In this document: positions 42,911-52,709 of the stretch, in pieces | Layout: every line of letters starts with the position of its first letter | How positions within the stretch are numbered: position 1 is the first letter of the stretch | Source: Bacteroidota bacterium | GTDB taxonomy: Bacteria; Bacteroidota; Bacteroidia; Flavobacteriales_E; Vicingaceae | Assembly (NCBI GenBank): GCA_013112545.1 | Contig: JABFGJ010000003.1 | Span: 274,108-338,107, forward strand | Length of the DNA stretch: 64,000 nt | Direction of reading: 5' to 3' | The notes under the pieces: model-generated | The model's input: only the letters and a program-made list of their open reading frames with translations | What the model was told of the DNA's origin: nothing | Database searches by the model: none | Translations under genes and position numbers: made by a program

Positions 42911-45007
42911 TTAAAACTTTACATGCATAATGCAAACATCGTCAATCTGTTCTAATTCTCCTTTCCACGCTTCAAATCGCTCAGATAATTCGCTTTTTAT
43001 ACTGTTTGAATCTTTGTCGTTTAATTCTAATAAGTAATTTTTAAAACTAGCGTATTTCAGCTTTTTGCCCTTAGGTCCACCAAATTGATCGGCATATCCA
43101 TCAGAAAATAGGTATATCGAATCTCCTGCTTTAAGCTCAAATTCGTGAGTTGTAAAAGGTTCTCGTTTAAAAAACTTGCCAATGGGTTGCTTGTCTCCCT
43201 TGGTTTCTATTAGCTCTCCATTTCGAATTAAATAGAGCGGATTGTTTGCACCTGCAAACTGTAGCTTCGATTTTTTATCCCAAACACATAGCGTAATGTC
43301 CATTCCATCGCTCACGCTAGTGGCATTTTTGTTTAAGGTATTTTCTATCAATTCGGTTAGTTTATCCAAAATCTCAGCAGGTTCTCTAAGTTTAAATTCA
43401 TTGATGCATCGATTTAAAGAATTGTTTCCCAATACACTCACCATCGCTCCCGGAACTCCGTGCCCTGTGCAATCGGCAACAGCAAAAAATAGGTTGTCAT
43501 CCATCTCCTCAACCCAATAAAAATCACCAGAAACAATGTCTTTGGGTTTGTATATCACAAAGCTATCTTTAAACAATTGCTTCATCGATTTTTCAGAAGG
43601 TAATATGGCGTCTTGCAAGCGCTTAGCATAGTTTATGCTGTTTATAATCTCGTGGTTTTGCGAACTTAATATGTCGTTTTTCTCAACGATTTCTTGGGTT
43701 CTTTCAGCAACTAATTTTTCTAATCTTTCAGTTTGCTCATTTTTTAATTTGTTTACTTCTTCCAAAGCCTCAAATGCCTTTTGTTGAGCTTCAATTTTTT
43801 CTACTTGAGTTTGTCTATATCGGCTTGCCATAGCAATCGACAAAAAGGTTACTTCTATTGCAGAACCAACTTTGAGCGCATTGGCTGCCAAAAATTCATT
43901 GTTAATGATGTTGACATTGCTTAAAATAAAGAATATGGCGCCTAAACAGAGAAATATAAATGCCATAACTATGGGGAATTCTGTTTTTTGACCGCTTTTT
44001 GCTCTTAGCACTATGCCATACAAAAAGTAGAATACTACAATAAAAGAAAGTCCATTTAAAAAAGGAAAATTAATCGCATAGGGAGTTCCTGAACTAAAAC
44101 TCAAGGCTAAACCTAAAATAGTAAGTCCTATAAAAATTGAATAGATTTTGTTGTAGGTTCTATGTTCATCAGCAAATTCTAAGAATTTGCGAACATAAAG
44201 CAACATGGATAAAAGCGAAATAGCAGCTAAGATTAAAATGGCATGGTTGCCCAACCAAGGTAATTGCGGCCATAAATATTGATAGGCCAATCCATCTAAA
44301 GACAATTGGAAAAGGCCTAAAAAGAATACATACGTTACAAAATAGACGTATAATCTTTGCCTTAATGCGATACCAAAAAAGGTAAAAAACACAATCACCA
44401 ATAGAAATAATCCATAATACAATCCTAGAAAAAAGTTTTCGATGGTAGTGAATTGAGTAAATGCTTCGATTTGCCATAGCTTAACAGGCAATTTCAAAAT
44501 TTCTCCATCACTTGTGGCTTGTACCACGAGTTTGTATTTAGAATTTGCTTGAAATTCAACTGGAAAAACAAAATTCTTATGCTTTAAAGGCCTTTGGTTA
44601 AATTGAAAATCATCACCAGTTTTAAATTCTTGAACTGGTTTATTGAATTCATCCAATACTATTAAATTGACTTTATTGGTCAATGGTCGGGCAACTTCTA
44701 TATAATATTTTACGGCAGTTAAACTAGAATTTTGAACTGGAATTTTCATCCAATAAGTAGAGGAAGTAAAATCGATGTAGGGAATGTCATTGTGGACTTC
44801 TTTGATATGACTGGCCTCATACTTCTCATTTATTATATCATTCAAGCTATAAGCCCCATCTTTGTCTTCAACTAAAATTGATTTTTTGGCTAAATGCATG
44901 GACTCTTGTATGGAACCTATTTCAATAAATTCTTGAGAATAACTTGTAGCATGCAGGATAACAAGCAACAAGAGAGTCAATGTAGATTTTGTTTTTAATA
45001 AATTCAT
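42911..45007 (-). CDS. 7TMR-DISM sensor with C-terminal SpoIIE-type phosphatase
   Basis: 698 residues: signal peptide; extracytoplasmic 7TMR-DISMED2-like carbohydrate-binding fold (about 30-180, including YIDFTSSTYWMKIPVQNSS); seven transmembrane helices (about 190-400); a coiled coil (VEKIEAQQKAFEALEEVNKLKNEQTERLEKLVAE); and a PP2C-type SpoIIE domain (about 475-698) with DFYWVEEMDDNLFFAVADCTGHGVPGAMVS carrying the metal-binding Asp residues. It likely senses an external ligand and dephosphorylates a cytosolic anti-anti-sigma-type partner. No STAS or anti-sigma gene is adjacent. Confidence 0.9.
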   Translation of the reverse strand: MNLLKTKSTLTLLLLVILHATSYSQEFIEIGSIQESMHLAKKSILVEDKDGAYSLNDIINEKYEASHIKEVHNDIPYIDFTSSTYWMKIPVQNSSLTAVKYYIEVARPLTNKVNLIVLDEFNKPVQEFKTGDDFQFNQRPLKHKNFVFPVEFQANSKYKLVVQATSDGEILKLPVKLWQIEAFTQFTTIENFFLGLYYGLFLLVIVFFTFFGIALRQRLYVYFVTYVFFLGLFQLSLDGLAYQYLWPQLPWLGNHAILILAAISLLSMLLYVRKFLEFADEHRTYNKIYSIFIGLTILGLALSFSSGTPYAINFPFLNGLSFIVVFYFLYGIVLRAKSGQKTEFPIVMAFIFLCLGAIFFILSNVNIINNEFLAANALKVGSAIEVTFLSIAMASRYRQTQVEKIEAQQKAFEALEEVNKLKNEQTERLEKLVAERTQEIVEKNDILSSQNHEIINSINYAKRLQDAILPSEKSMKQLFKDSFVIYKPKDIVSGDFYWVEEMDDNLFFAVADCTGHGVPGAMVSVLGNNSLNRCINEFKLREPAEILDKLTELIENTLNKNATSVSDGMDITLCVWDKKSKLQFAGANNPLYLIRNGELIETKGDKQPIGKFFKREPFTTHEFELKAGDSIYLFSDGYADQFGGPKGKKLKYASFKNYLLELNDKDSNSIKSELSERFEAWKGELEQIDDVCIMHVKF

Positions 45008-45133
45008 AGAAAATAAATATACAGCATTAAAAGAAAATAAAGCTTGTCTTATATGAGTTAGATTTAAAGTGCATCATTTTTTACTAAACTAAATTGAACT
45101 AGATTTGTTTAAAACAAGTAAAACTATACGTTA

Positions 45134-46225
45134 TTGATCGGATTTAGATTTAGTGAATTTATAGAAAAGGATAATAAGGAATCAGTATTTGATCGCTTAT
45201 TAAAAATTTTCTTAGAGTTAATGACTCACACTTCGGGTGACTTTGAGGAAAGTTTTCAGTGGCTTAAAGAGCTAGACGATGAATATGGTCTTACAAACCC
45301 AGATTATACCTTAGAGGATTTTAGAAGAGACTTAGAAGAAAAAAAGTACACCAAAACCAACTCTCAAGGCAATTCAAAATTGACTGATAAATCAGAGCAA
45401 TTGATTCGCAAAAAGGCATTAGAACAAATTTTTGGAAAACTAAAAAAAGGGAATACTGGAACGCATCAAACCAATAAAATTGGAAGAGGAGTGGAGCAAA
45501 GCGCCGATTTTAGACCTTTTCAGTTTGGCGACTCCATGGAGCAGATTAATTTTACAGAGTCTTTTAAAAATGCACAGATAAATCACGGAATCGATCAGTT
45601 CAGAATAACTGAAAATGATTTAGAAGTCAATGAAAGTATGCACTTTGCTCAAATGTCAACCGTTTTGATGATTGATATTTCTCATTCCATGATTTTGTAT
45701 GGCGAAGACCGAATAACGCCAGCCAAAAAAGTAGCCATGGCTTTGGCTGAATTAATTACCAAGAAGTATAAAAAAGATAGTCTAGATATTGTTGTTTTTG
45801 GAAACGATGCCTGGGAAGTAAAAATTAAAGATTTGCCTTATTTGTCTGTTGGGCCATACCACACCAATACTGTTGCAGGGCTAGAATTGGCCATGGATAT
45901 ATTGCGTAGAAGGAGAAATAGCAACAAACAAATTTTTATGATTACAGATGGCAAACCAACCTGCATCATCGAAAATGGAAAACACTATCAAAACTCATGG
46001 GGACATGATCCAAAAATTATAAACAAAACCATCAATTTGGCAATACAGTGTCGGAAATTAAACATACCAATCACTACATTTATGATTGCTCAAGACCCTT
46101 ATTTACAAAAGTTTGTAGAGGAGTTTACCGAAGCGAATAAGGGCAAAGCATTCTACTCCGATTTACAAGGCTTGGGAGATTTTATATTTACAGATTACGA
46201 AAAGAACAAACGAAAAAGATATTAA
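45134..46225 (+). CDS. VWA-domain protein partnering the AAA+ ATPase
   Basis: 363 residues with a C-terminal von Willebrand A domain; the MIDAS loop D181-I-S183-H-S185 (VLMIDISHSMILYGEDRITPAKK) and FMITDGKPT are intact. The N-terminal region (HTSGDFEESFQWLKELDDEYGL) resembles CoxE-like VWA proteins. The start is a TTG at 45134, chosen because the conserved-looking N terminus (IGFRFSEFIEKDN) would be lost at any ATG. Its stop overlaps the AAA+ start by one base (TAATG), so the two form a MoxR/VWA-type chaperone pair with unknown client. Confidence 0.85.
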   Translation: MIGFRFSEFIEKDNKESVFDRLLKIFLELMTHTSGDFEESFQWLKELDDEYGLTNPDYTLEDFRRDLEEKKYTKTNSQGNSKLTDKSEQLIRKKALEQIFGKLKKGNTGTHQTNKIGRGVEQSADFRPFQFGDSMEQINFTESFKNAQINHGIDQFRITENDLEVNESMHFAQMSTVLMIDISHSMILYGEDRITPAKKVAMALAELITKKYKKDSLDIVVFGNDAWEVKIKDLPYLSVGPYHTNTVAGLELAMDILRRRRNSNKQIFMITDGKPTCIIENGKHYQNSWGHDPKIINKTINLAIQCRKLNIPITTFMIAQDPYLQKFVEEFTEANKGKAFYSDLQGLGDFIFTDYEKNKRKRY

Positions 46226-47700
46226 TGGATATTCAGAAAATTAAAACTTTAGGAGATTTAAAAAAGGCGAAATACGTTTCTAAGTCAATCAAGGATGAAT
46301 TGCGTGATAATTTAATTTCTAAATTAAAAGCAGGAGAGACTGTATTTAAAGGAATTTACGGCTATGTAGATACGGTAATTCCAAACTTAGAAAGGGCGAT
46401 TTTATCAAGACACAGCATTAATTTATTGGGATTAAGAGGGCAAGCCAAAACGAAAATTGCCAGATTAATGACCCAATTACTCGATGAATATATCCCAATA
46501 ATCAAAGGCTCCGAAGTACACGATGATCCATTTACTCCAATTTCTCATTTTGGCAAAACTGAATTAGCCGAAAAAGGGGATAAGTTGGAAATTTCCTGGG
46601 TGAACAGAGCAGAGCGCTATGTAGAAAAATTGGCAACTCCAGATGTATCTATCGCCGATTTAATAGGCGATGTAGATCCAATAAAGGCGGCCAACCTTAA
46701 ATTAAACTATTCTGACGAAAGGGTGATACATTTTGGGATGATACCCAGAGCCAATCGCTGCATTTTTGTTATCAATGAATTACCTGATTTACAAGCGCGA
46801 ATTCAGGTGGCTTTGTTTAATATTTTGCAAGAAGGAGACATTCAAATTCGGGGTTTCCAATTGAGATTTCCCTTGGATATACAATTTGTATTTACCGCAA
46901 ACCCTGAAGATTATACCAATAGAGGCTCAATTATTACTCCATTAAAAGACAGGATTCAAAGTCAGATCATGACCCATTATCCTAAAACAATAGAATTGGC
47001 CAAAGAGATTACTAATAAAGAGTCTAAACTTGCTGAAATTCAAACACAGCAAATCTTAATTCCTGAATTACTGAAAGATATCTTAGAACAAATTTCTTTT
47101 GAAGCTAGAACTAGCGAATACATCGACGAAAAGTCAGGCGTTTCTGCAAGACTATCTATTTCGGCCTATGAAATGCTACACAGCGCCGCAGAAAGAAGAA
47201 TGTTATTGAATGGTGAAAAAAAGACGATTGCTAGAATTAGCGATTTGGTAAATGTAATTCCTGCCATAATCGGGAAAATAGAAATGGTTTATGAAGGCGA
47301 GCAAGAAGGGGCTGTGAATGTAAGTTATGCTTTGATTCGAGCGGCTATTCGAGCAGAGGCGACCAAGTATTTTCCTGAATTAAAAGATTTAAAGAAAAGT
47401 AAAAACATAAACTCAGAAGCTTATCAGGAATTGATGGCTTGGTTTTCAGTGAATCAGCTAAATTTATTAAACGATTTGCCGGAGAAGGAGTATCAAAAAT
47501 CATTGTCAAAAGTGGCCTCATTAGAAAAAATAATACGATCGAGATTTCCAACACTTCCAACAAATGCACAATTTTTAATGATGGAATTTTTACTTCATGC
47601 CATGGCCGAATATTCCTATTTGAATAAAGATTATTTGGAGAGAAGTTTTCAGTTTGGAGATTTGTTTTCTGCCATGTTTAAACCTGAAACAGAAAATTAA
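46225..47700 (+). CDS. MoxR/magnesium chelatase-like AAA+ ATPase
   Basis: 491 residues. Walker A is GLRGQAKT (69-76), a common variant in the ChlI-like group. The Walker B equivalent CIFVINELPDL has Asn-Glu rather than Asp-Glu. Sensor 1 is FVFTANPEDYTNRGS. Together with the upstream VWA gene it should form a metal-insertion or protein-remodelling chaperone like MoxR-CoxE. Porphyrin biosynthesis genes are absent nearby, so magnesium chelation is unlikely. It is followed after 2 bp by msrA, possibly in the same transcript. Confidence 0.88.
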   Translation: MDIQKIKTLGDLKKAKYVSKSIKDELRDNLISKLKAGETVFKGIYGYVDTVIPNLERAILSRHSINLLGLRGQAKTKIARLMTQLLDEYIPIIKGSEVHDDPFTPISHFGKTELAEKGDKLEISWVNRAERYVEKLATPDVSIADLIGDVDPIKAANLKLNYSDERVIHFGMIPRANRCIFVINELPDLQARIQVALFNILQEGDIQIRGFQLRFPLDIQFVFTANPEDYTNRGSIITPLKDRIQSQIMTHYPKTIELAKEITNKESKLAEIQTQQILIPELLKDILEQISFEARTSEYIDEKSGVSARLSISAYEMLHSAAERRMLLNGEKKTIARISDLVNVIPAIIGKIEMVYEGEQEGAVNVSYALIRAAIRAEATKYFPELKDLKKSKNINSEAYQELMAWFSVNQLNLLNDLPEKEYQKSLSKVASLEKIIRSRFPTLPTNAQFLMMEFLLHAMAEYSYLNKDYLERSFQFGDLFSAMFKPETEN

Positions 47701-47702
47701 GG

Positions 47703-48359
47703 ATGAAAAAGTATTTGATAATATGTTTAAGTGTTTGTTATTCAGTGGTGTCTTGTGCTAATTCAAATGAAGAAAATAAAACAAAAAAGACTCAACAAAC
47801 AGTGGAATTACAAAACCCGAATTTAAAAGCCGCCTATTTTGCTAGTGGCTGCTTTTGGTGCGTTGAGGCTGTTTTTCAAAGTGTAAAAGGGGTAAAAGAT
47901 GCTGTTTCAGGTTATGCCGGAGGAGAATCAAAAAACCCAACTTATGAGCAAGTAAGTTCAGGTAATTCAAAACATGCCGAAGCGGTAAAAGTAATATACG
48001 ACCCACTGCAAATAGACTATGAAACCTTGTTGAAAGTTTTTTTTGGTTCTCATGATCCCACAACGCTTCACAGGCAAGGCCCTGACCGTGGTCCACAATA
48101 TCGTTCCATTGCATTTTACCAAACAGATGCCGAGAAAAAAATGATAGAAAATTACATTTCAACTTTAGAAAAAAACAAAAGCTTTTCGGCGCCTATAGTT
48201 ACTGAAATTAAAAAGTTTGATGTGTTTTGGGAAGCAGAAGAATATCACCAAGAATATGAATCACTTCATCCTGAAAACCCTTATGTACAAAGCGTTTCAA
48301 TTCCTCGATTAAATCGATTTAAAGCGAAATTCCCGGAATTACAAAAAGAAAACCACTAG
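47703..48359 (+). CDS. msrA: Peptide-methionine (S)-S-oxide reductase, lipoprotein form
   Basis: 218 residues. The MsrA core shows the catalytic GCFWC motif (C50 nucleophile) and SGYAGGESKNPTYEQVSSGNSKHAEAV, HDPTTLHRQGPDRGPQYRS. The N terminus is a lipoprotein signal (MKKYLIICLSVCYSVVSCAN, lipobox C18), so this copy is exported and repairs oxidised methionines outside the cytoplasm. It follows the VWA-AAA pair by 2 bp and overlaps the convergent HEAT-like gene by 4 bp. Reducing partners (MsrB, thioredoxin-like) are not in the window. Confidence 0.93.
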   Translation: MKKYLIICLSVCYSVVSCANSNEENKTKKTQQTVELQNPNLKAAYFASGCFWCVEAVFQSVKGVKDAVSGYAGGESKNPTYEQVSSGNSKHAEAVKVIYDPLQIDYETLLKVFFGSHDPTTLHRQGPDRGPQYRSIAFYQTDAEKKMIENYISTLEKNKSFSAPIVTEIKKFDVFWEAEEYHQEYESLHPENPYVQSVSIPRLNRFKAKFPELQKENH

Positions 48360-48877
48360 ATTTTAGCCAATTCTTTTAACATGGCTTTTCCTCTAGCTTG
48401 AATTCCCATTTTATCTGATCGTTCCATTTGATCTTCAATTATAGGTATTAATTCATGTTTCAATTCTGTATAGCGTTTGCAAATGTTTACACAAACTTTC
48501 ATGCTAAAAGCTTTTACAGCAATGGCTTCTTTGGGGTCTAAAATAAATTTAAGGCAATTGTCAAATAAGCCTGACTCTAAGTATTCGGGGATAGGCAAAA
48601 ATTGTAAAATCCTAATCGTATTACGCTTTAAAGCAACATGTAATTGAGGCTCGTTTAATTGATTGATGAGCCGATCTAAGTGCTTGTGAATCAAATGTGG
48701 CCTTCTGTCAAAGCAAGCTGATAACACCATGGCAGAGCGCTGATTTACTCGATATTCATTTGTAAAAAAACAATGCATGAATTCGTCAAAACGCTCTTGA
48801 CTGTTTCCAATATAATCCACAAGAATTAAGCTGTTGGCTTTTGAGTGTTCTTTTAGCAGCTGCTCTCTATAATTCAT
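48356..48877 (-). CDS. HEAT-repeat-like alpha-helical protein of unknown function
   Basis: From ATG 48877 the protein has 173 residues and is entirely helical by pattern, with repeats such as RVNQRSAMVLSACFDRRPHLIHKHLDRLINQL and HVALKRNTIRILQFLPIPEYLESGLFDNCLKFI that resemble HEAT/armadillo units. A longer frame opens at 48913 but overlaps the preceding gene; 48877 begins 2 bp after its stop. It is the last gene of the seven-gene minus-strand run. No catalytic motif is seen; a protein-interaction role is likely. Confidence 0.65.
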   Translation of the reverse strand: MNYREQLLKEHSKANSLILVDYIGNSQERFDEFMHCFFTNEYRVNQRSAMVLSACFDRRPHLIHKHLDRLINQLNEPQLHVALKRNTIRILQFLPIPEYLESGLFDNCLKFILDPKEAIAVKAFSMKVCVNICKRYTELKHELIPIIEDQMERSDKMGIQARGKAMLKELAKI

Positions 48878-48879
48878 TT

Positions 48880-50694
48880 CTATTTCTTCAACTGATTCGC
48901 TTTGTTTATCCAAACAGCAGCTTGTTCTTTATTTCCCATATTTTGATAGGTGATTCCAATAAATTGATAATAACTTGCTTCGTTTGGATTTAATGCAATG
49001 GCTTTTTTGAAATAGCTTATGGCTGAATTAAAATCCCCAAGAGTTCCTAAAGTAGAAGCATAGTTGGCAAGTGCATCTACAAAGTTGGGATTGTATCTGA
49101 TGGCCTGCTCATAAGCATATTTAGCATCTTGGAAGCGCTGAATTTGGAAGTATAAAGAACCCAAATTTGACCATGTTGTGGCATTGCTAGGGTTATATTT
49201 AGTTGATTGTTGATAGTCGTATATAGCAGCTTCATAGTTTTTTAGCCTATAATGTGCCAAACCTCTTTGACCCCAAGCATCTGAATATTTTGGCAAAATC
49301 TGAATTGCTTTAGTAAAAGAGACTACCGCATCTTGCAATAGTTTTGTTTTTTCAGGTCCATCATTCAATAATAAGGCCTTTTCTTTCATTAATCCTAAAC
49401 CGTAATAATACTGACAACGTGCGCTATTGCTGCAATTTTCAACATCGGTAGCATACAAGGTGTAATTGTCTTTCCAGGCTTTGTTTCGATCAATAGTTTT
49501 AAAAGAATAAACAGATGCGATGGCTACGCAAATCAATAGGGCTTTGTTTTTAAAACTGAAAACCTCATTGTTGTTTTTAAAAGCCTGTTGAATTAAATAA
49601 GCCAAAACAATGCAATAACCAAGGGAGGGAATAAAAAGCAAACGCTCGCCAAAAGAAGTTCCAATTTTAAATACGATGTTGGAATAAAGCCCCATGTTAA
49701 CTAAGAAGAAAGCAATACCAAAGGCCATGATTTTGTTTCTTTTCCAAAAATAAAACATGAGGTAAATGATGGCAGCATAGCAGATTAAACTCAGCAAAAC
49801 ATAAATGTTGGCAAAACTTGAAAAAGAAATTTGATTCAATGAATAATCGTTCATTAAGGGATGAGGGAAGAGAAGTTTCCATAAATAAAACCCCATTATT
49901 TTAATTGCTGTTGCTAATTCCACTATTTTATTAGGTGCAGCCATTAACATATTGTCTATTTGCGCTATGTTTTTATCGCCGCTTAGAGATCCAAGCACTT
50001 GTATTCTCATAAATAAAAAGGCGAGGAAAGAAGCTAAAAACCAAGCAGATTTTTTAAAAGCTTCAAAGGGCTTAAATCCTTTAAAAAGGATTAGAGTAAT
50101 TGGAATGATTACTAGAAAAGCAATGGTGCTTTCTTTGGCTAGAAAGCCTAGAAATAAAAGCATAACGCTTGAAGCTAATTGTATTTTCTTTTTGGATTCA
50201 AGCCATTTGTAAAAGAGGAGCGAGGCTGCAATAAAAAATAGGAAAGCTAAAATATCATCAAGGCTTTTGATGTTTGCAACTACTTCGGTGTGAATGGGAT
50301 GTGCTGCAAACAATATACAAGTTAAAAAAGGAAGAATTTCTTGTTGAAATAAATGGCTTAAATAGAGAAATAAAACGCTAATTAATAGACTGTAAAGCAA
50401 AACATTGATGAAATGTGCAAAACTAGGACTATCGGGTGCGATTTGCCATTGGATGGCAAAAACACTCAGCGTTAAAGGGCGATAAAGATTGGCTTGTTTG
50501 TAGCCATAACCTTCTCGATAATGAGTTTTAAAAATTTCTGGGATTCCTGAAATTCCTTTTTTTACGATTCTATTTTCTTTAATTACAGAAAAGTCATCCA
50601 AGACATAATTATGCTGTATAGTATTGAAATAGAGGCTGAAACTTAAAATAAATAAGACAAAAAAGCGAGTTCTAGACTGTTTTGTTTGAATCAT
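48880..50694 (-). CDS. TMTC-like membrane protein with TPR repeats
   Basis: 604 residues. About 11 membrane segments (1-400), starting FFVLFILSFSLYFNTIQHNYVLDDFSVIKEN, with the luminal/periplasmic Asp pair VLDD typical of GT-C glycosyltransferases and the TMTC (transmembrane and TPR) family, followed by at least four TPR units (about 430-600; ILPKYSDAWGQRGLAHYRLKNYEAAI, NPSNATTWSNLGSLYFQIQRFQDAK, NPNFVDALANYASTLG, NPNEASYYQFIGITYQNMGN). A lipid-linked sugar transferase to exported proteins is plausible but not proved. It is 50 bp downstream of aroE. Confidence 0.75.
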   Translation of the reverse strand: MIQTKQSRTRFFVLFILSFSLYFNTIQHNYVLDDFSVIKENRIVKKGISGIPEIFKTHYREGYGYKQANLYRPLTLSVFAIQWQIAPDSPSFAHFINVLLYSLLISVLFLYLSHLFQQEILPFLTCILFAAHPIHTEVVANIKSLDDILAFLFFIAASLLFYKWLESKKKIQLASSVMLLFLGFLAKESTIAFLVIIPITLILFKGFKPFEAFKKSAWFLASFLAFLFMRIQVLGSLSGDKNIAQIDNMLMAAPNKIVELATAIKIMGFYLWKLLFPHPLMNDYSLNQISFSSFANIYVLLSLICYAAIIYLMFYFWKRNKIMAFGIAFFLVNMGLYSNIVFKIGTSFGERLLFIPSLGYCIVLAYLIQQAFKNNNEVFSFKNKALLICVAIASVYSFKTIDRNKAWKDNYTLYATDVENCSNSARCQYYYGLGLMKEKALLLNDGPEKTKLLQDAVVSFTKAIQILPKYSDAWGQRGLAHYRLKNYEAAIYDYQQSTKYNPSNATTWSNLGSLYFQIQRFQDAKYAYEQAIRYNPNFVDALANYASTLGTLGDFNSAISYFKKAIALNPNEASYYQFIGITYQNMGNKEQAAVWINKANQLKK

Positions 50695-50744
50695 AAAACA
50701 AGTTTAAGAAAATAGTAAGTTATTAATACTCTAATTGGTCAGGA

Positions 50745-51482
50745 TTATTCAACATTCCATATTTTCCAACTGGCTTCAGCTTGCATTTTCAACATGTTTA
50801 AGCCATTGCAAATTAAAGCTCCACGACTTTTGGCTTCAAAAAGCAATTTGCTTTGTAATGGATTATAAACCAAATCAAATACAAGGTGTTTTTCAGAAAT
50901 TCCTTTTAAAGGTACAGGAGGAATCTCTTCAATATTGGGATGTGTACCCAATGGAGTACAATTGATAATTAGGGGGAAACTAGCTATAACCTGTTCATCT
51001 AAATCGTTATAGTTAATAATTTCTCCTTGAGTAGCCTGACTCCTAGAGCAGTAGAAATATCGTATATCCAATTGCTTTAAAGCTATTGCAATCGCTTTTG
51101 CAGCACCACCAGTTCCAAGTATCAAAGCTCGGCTATGTTCTTTAGCTAAAAAGGGACGAATTGATTTTTTAAACCCAATGATATCAGTATTGTAGCCAAT
51201 GCGCTCCTTACCTTGAATTAAAATGGTATTTACAGCGCCAATTAGAGCGGCCTCTTCGTCAATTTTTGTCAAATAGGGTAGTATGGCTTCTTTATAAGGA
51301 ACGGTTACATTTAAGCCTCTTAAATTGGGTAATTCAAAGAGTTTTTGAATCTCATCAATCTCTTTAAGCTCATATAATTCGTATGAACAGTCAGAAATTG
51401 ACTCTTTTTGAAATTTATCGCTAAAATATTTTTTTGAAAACGAATGTGACAGTGATTTGCCAATTAAGCCGAATTGTTTCAA
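50745..51482 (-). CDS. aroE: Shikimate dehydrogenase
   Basis: Reduces 3-dehydroshikimate with NADPH in aromatic amino acid biosynthesis. 245 residues: GLIGKSLSHSFSKKYF (substrate-binding SxS), LRGLNVTVPYKEAILPYL (catalytic Lys in TVPYK), then the Rossmann ILGTGGAAKAIAIAL and NTDIIGF. Slightly shorter than E. coli AroE but complete in motifs. It follows the DUF368 gene by 4 bp. Confidence 0.94.
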   Translation of the reverse strand: MKQFGLIGKSLSHSFSKKYFSDKFQKESISDCSYELYELKEIDEIQKLFELPNLRGLNVTVPYKEAILPYLTKIDEEAALIGAVNTILIQGKERIGYNTDIIGFKKSIRPFLAKEHSRALILGTGGAAKAIAIALKQLDIRYFYCSRSQATQGEIINYNDLDEQVIASFPLIINCTPLGTHPNIEEIPPVPLKGISEKHLVFDLVYNPLQSKLLFEAKSRGALICNGLNMLKMQAEASWKIWNVE

Positions 51483-51486
51483 GGCT

Positions 51487-52410
51487 TTATTTTTTTAATT
51501 TAATTGCTGCTTGCTCTAAAACAAATATTAAAGCAAACCCAGCTAACATCAACAATACAGCATACATCACCTGAGGTTCTCCATGTTCGAAATTGGCTGG
51601 CAATACATTCATTTGCTCTAATGGGATTTCCTCTCCATGTCGGTCAACTGTCCAACTCAAGGTGTTTTTCCAAGGCCATATTTTATTCAATGAGCCAATC
51701 ATAAACCCCGTTAGCACTGCAATAGTTACATCATGGTATTTTTTAAGCATAAAAGAAAGAAAATGACTAAAACTCAATATTCCGACAATACAACCTGCTC
51801 CAAACACAGCAATAACATCCAATTGTATGCCTTCTAATGCCGCAATTATGTATTTGTATTTGCCTAATAACACTAGGATAAACGCTCCAGAAATCCCAGG
51901 AAGTATCATGGCACAAATGGCTAACATGCCTGCTAGAAATACAAAAAACAAGGAATCACTTGTTTGTCCGGGACTAACACTTGTAATGTAAAAAATTAAA
52001 ATAGCGCCAATCAACAATCCCAAAATGGATGATAAATTCCATTTACTAACCACTTTTCCAACATAATAACAAGATATAGTAATCAAGCCAAAAAAGAATG
52101 ACCACAATAAAATTGGATGAAATTCTAATGCATACTTTATTACTTTAACTAAACTAAGCAAACTAATTGCTATTCCGATAAATAGCGCAGCAAGAAAGTT
52201 TGCATTTACATGTTTCCAAGCTCCTTTTAAACCTTCTTTTTTTAAGGTTGGTAAAACGGTACTGAATGATTTTAAGCTATCGATGAATTCTTCGTAAATA
52301 CCGGTAATAAGTGCAATAGTGCCACCAGAGACTCCTGGCACAATATCAGCTGCACCCATGCCCATTCCTTTTAAAGTAATTAGCGCATAATCTTTAAAAG
52401 TACGTTTCAT
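51487..52410 (-). CDS. DUF368 polytopic membrane protein (undecaprenyl-phosphate translocase family)
   Basis: 307 residues with about nine membrane segments and the family-defining repeated motif: GMGMGAADIVPGVSGGTIALITGIYE near the start and ICAMILPGISGAFILVLLGKY in the second half. Members of this family (PopT-type) are reported to recycle undecaprenyl phosphate across the membrane. It overlaps the rhodanese gene by 4 bp (ATGA) and precedes aroE by 4 bp. Confidence 0.88.
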   Translation of the reverse strand: MKRTFKDYALITLKGMGMGAADIVPGVSGGTIALITGIYEEFIDSLKSFSTVLPTLKKEGLKGAWKHVNANFLAALFIGIAISLLSLVKVIKYALEFHPILLWSFFFGLITISCYYVGKVVSKWNLSSILGLLIGAILIFYITSVSPGQTSDSLFFVFLAGMLAICAMILPGISGAFILVLLGKYKYIIAALEGIQLDVIAVFGAGCIVGILSFSHFLSFMLKKYHDVTIAVLTGFMIGSLNKIWPWKNTLSWTVDRHGEEIPLEQMNVLPANFEHGEPQVMYAVLLMLAGFALIFVLEQAAIKLKK

Positions 52411-52709
52411 AAATTTTTTTCTGAGTAATTAGTAATTCCGCCGTTTAAGGAATAAATTCTGGTGTTTTCTAAAGTAAGTGCTAAATGATATGCAACTGTT
52501 TTTGAGCGTTTTCCACTCGCACAACAAAGGCAGATTTCCGTTTTGTTCTCAAGTTCATCAGTTCTGCTCAATATTTCACCCATTGGTATGTTCACACCAC
52601 CAATATTAGTATCCTCAAACTCATAACTTTCTCTAACATCAATAAGGTAAATATCTGATGTAGCTTGCTTTACTTTAAAATCTTCTGGGTCTATTTCTAT
52701 GAAATTCAT
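52407..52709 (-). CDS. Rhodanese-like sulfurtransferase domain protein
   Basis: 100-residue single rhodanese domain. The active-site loop reads CLCCASGKRSKTVAYHL with a reactive Cys followed by a six-residue loop; IYLIDVRESYEFEDTNIGGVNIPMGEI is the usual CH2A region. It may carry sulfane sulfur for the adjacent phosphosulfolactate synthase or another enzyme; this is inference. Start overlaps the comA stop (TAATG). Confidence 0.9.
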   Translation of the reverse strand: MNFIEIDPEDFKVKQATSDIYLIDVRESYEFEDTNIGGVNIPMGEILSRTDELENKTEICLCCASGKRSKTVAYHLALTLENTRIYSLNGGITNYSEKNL

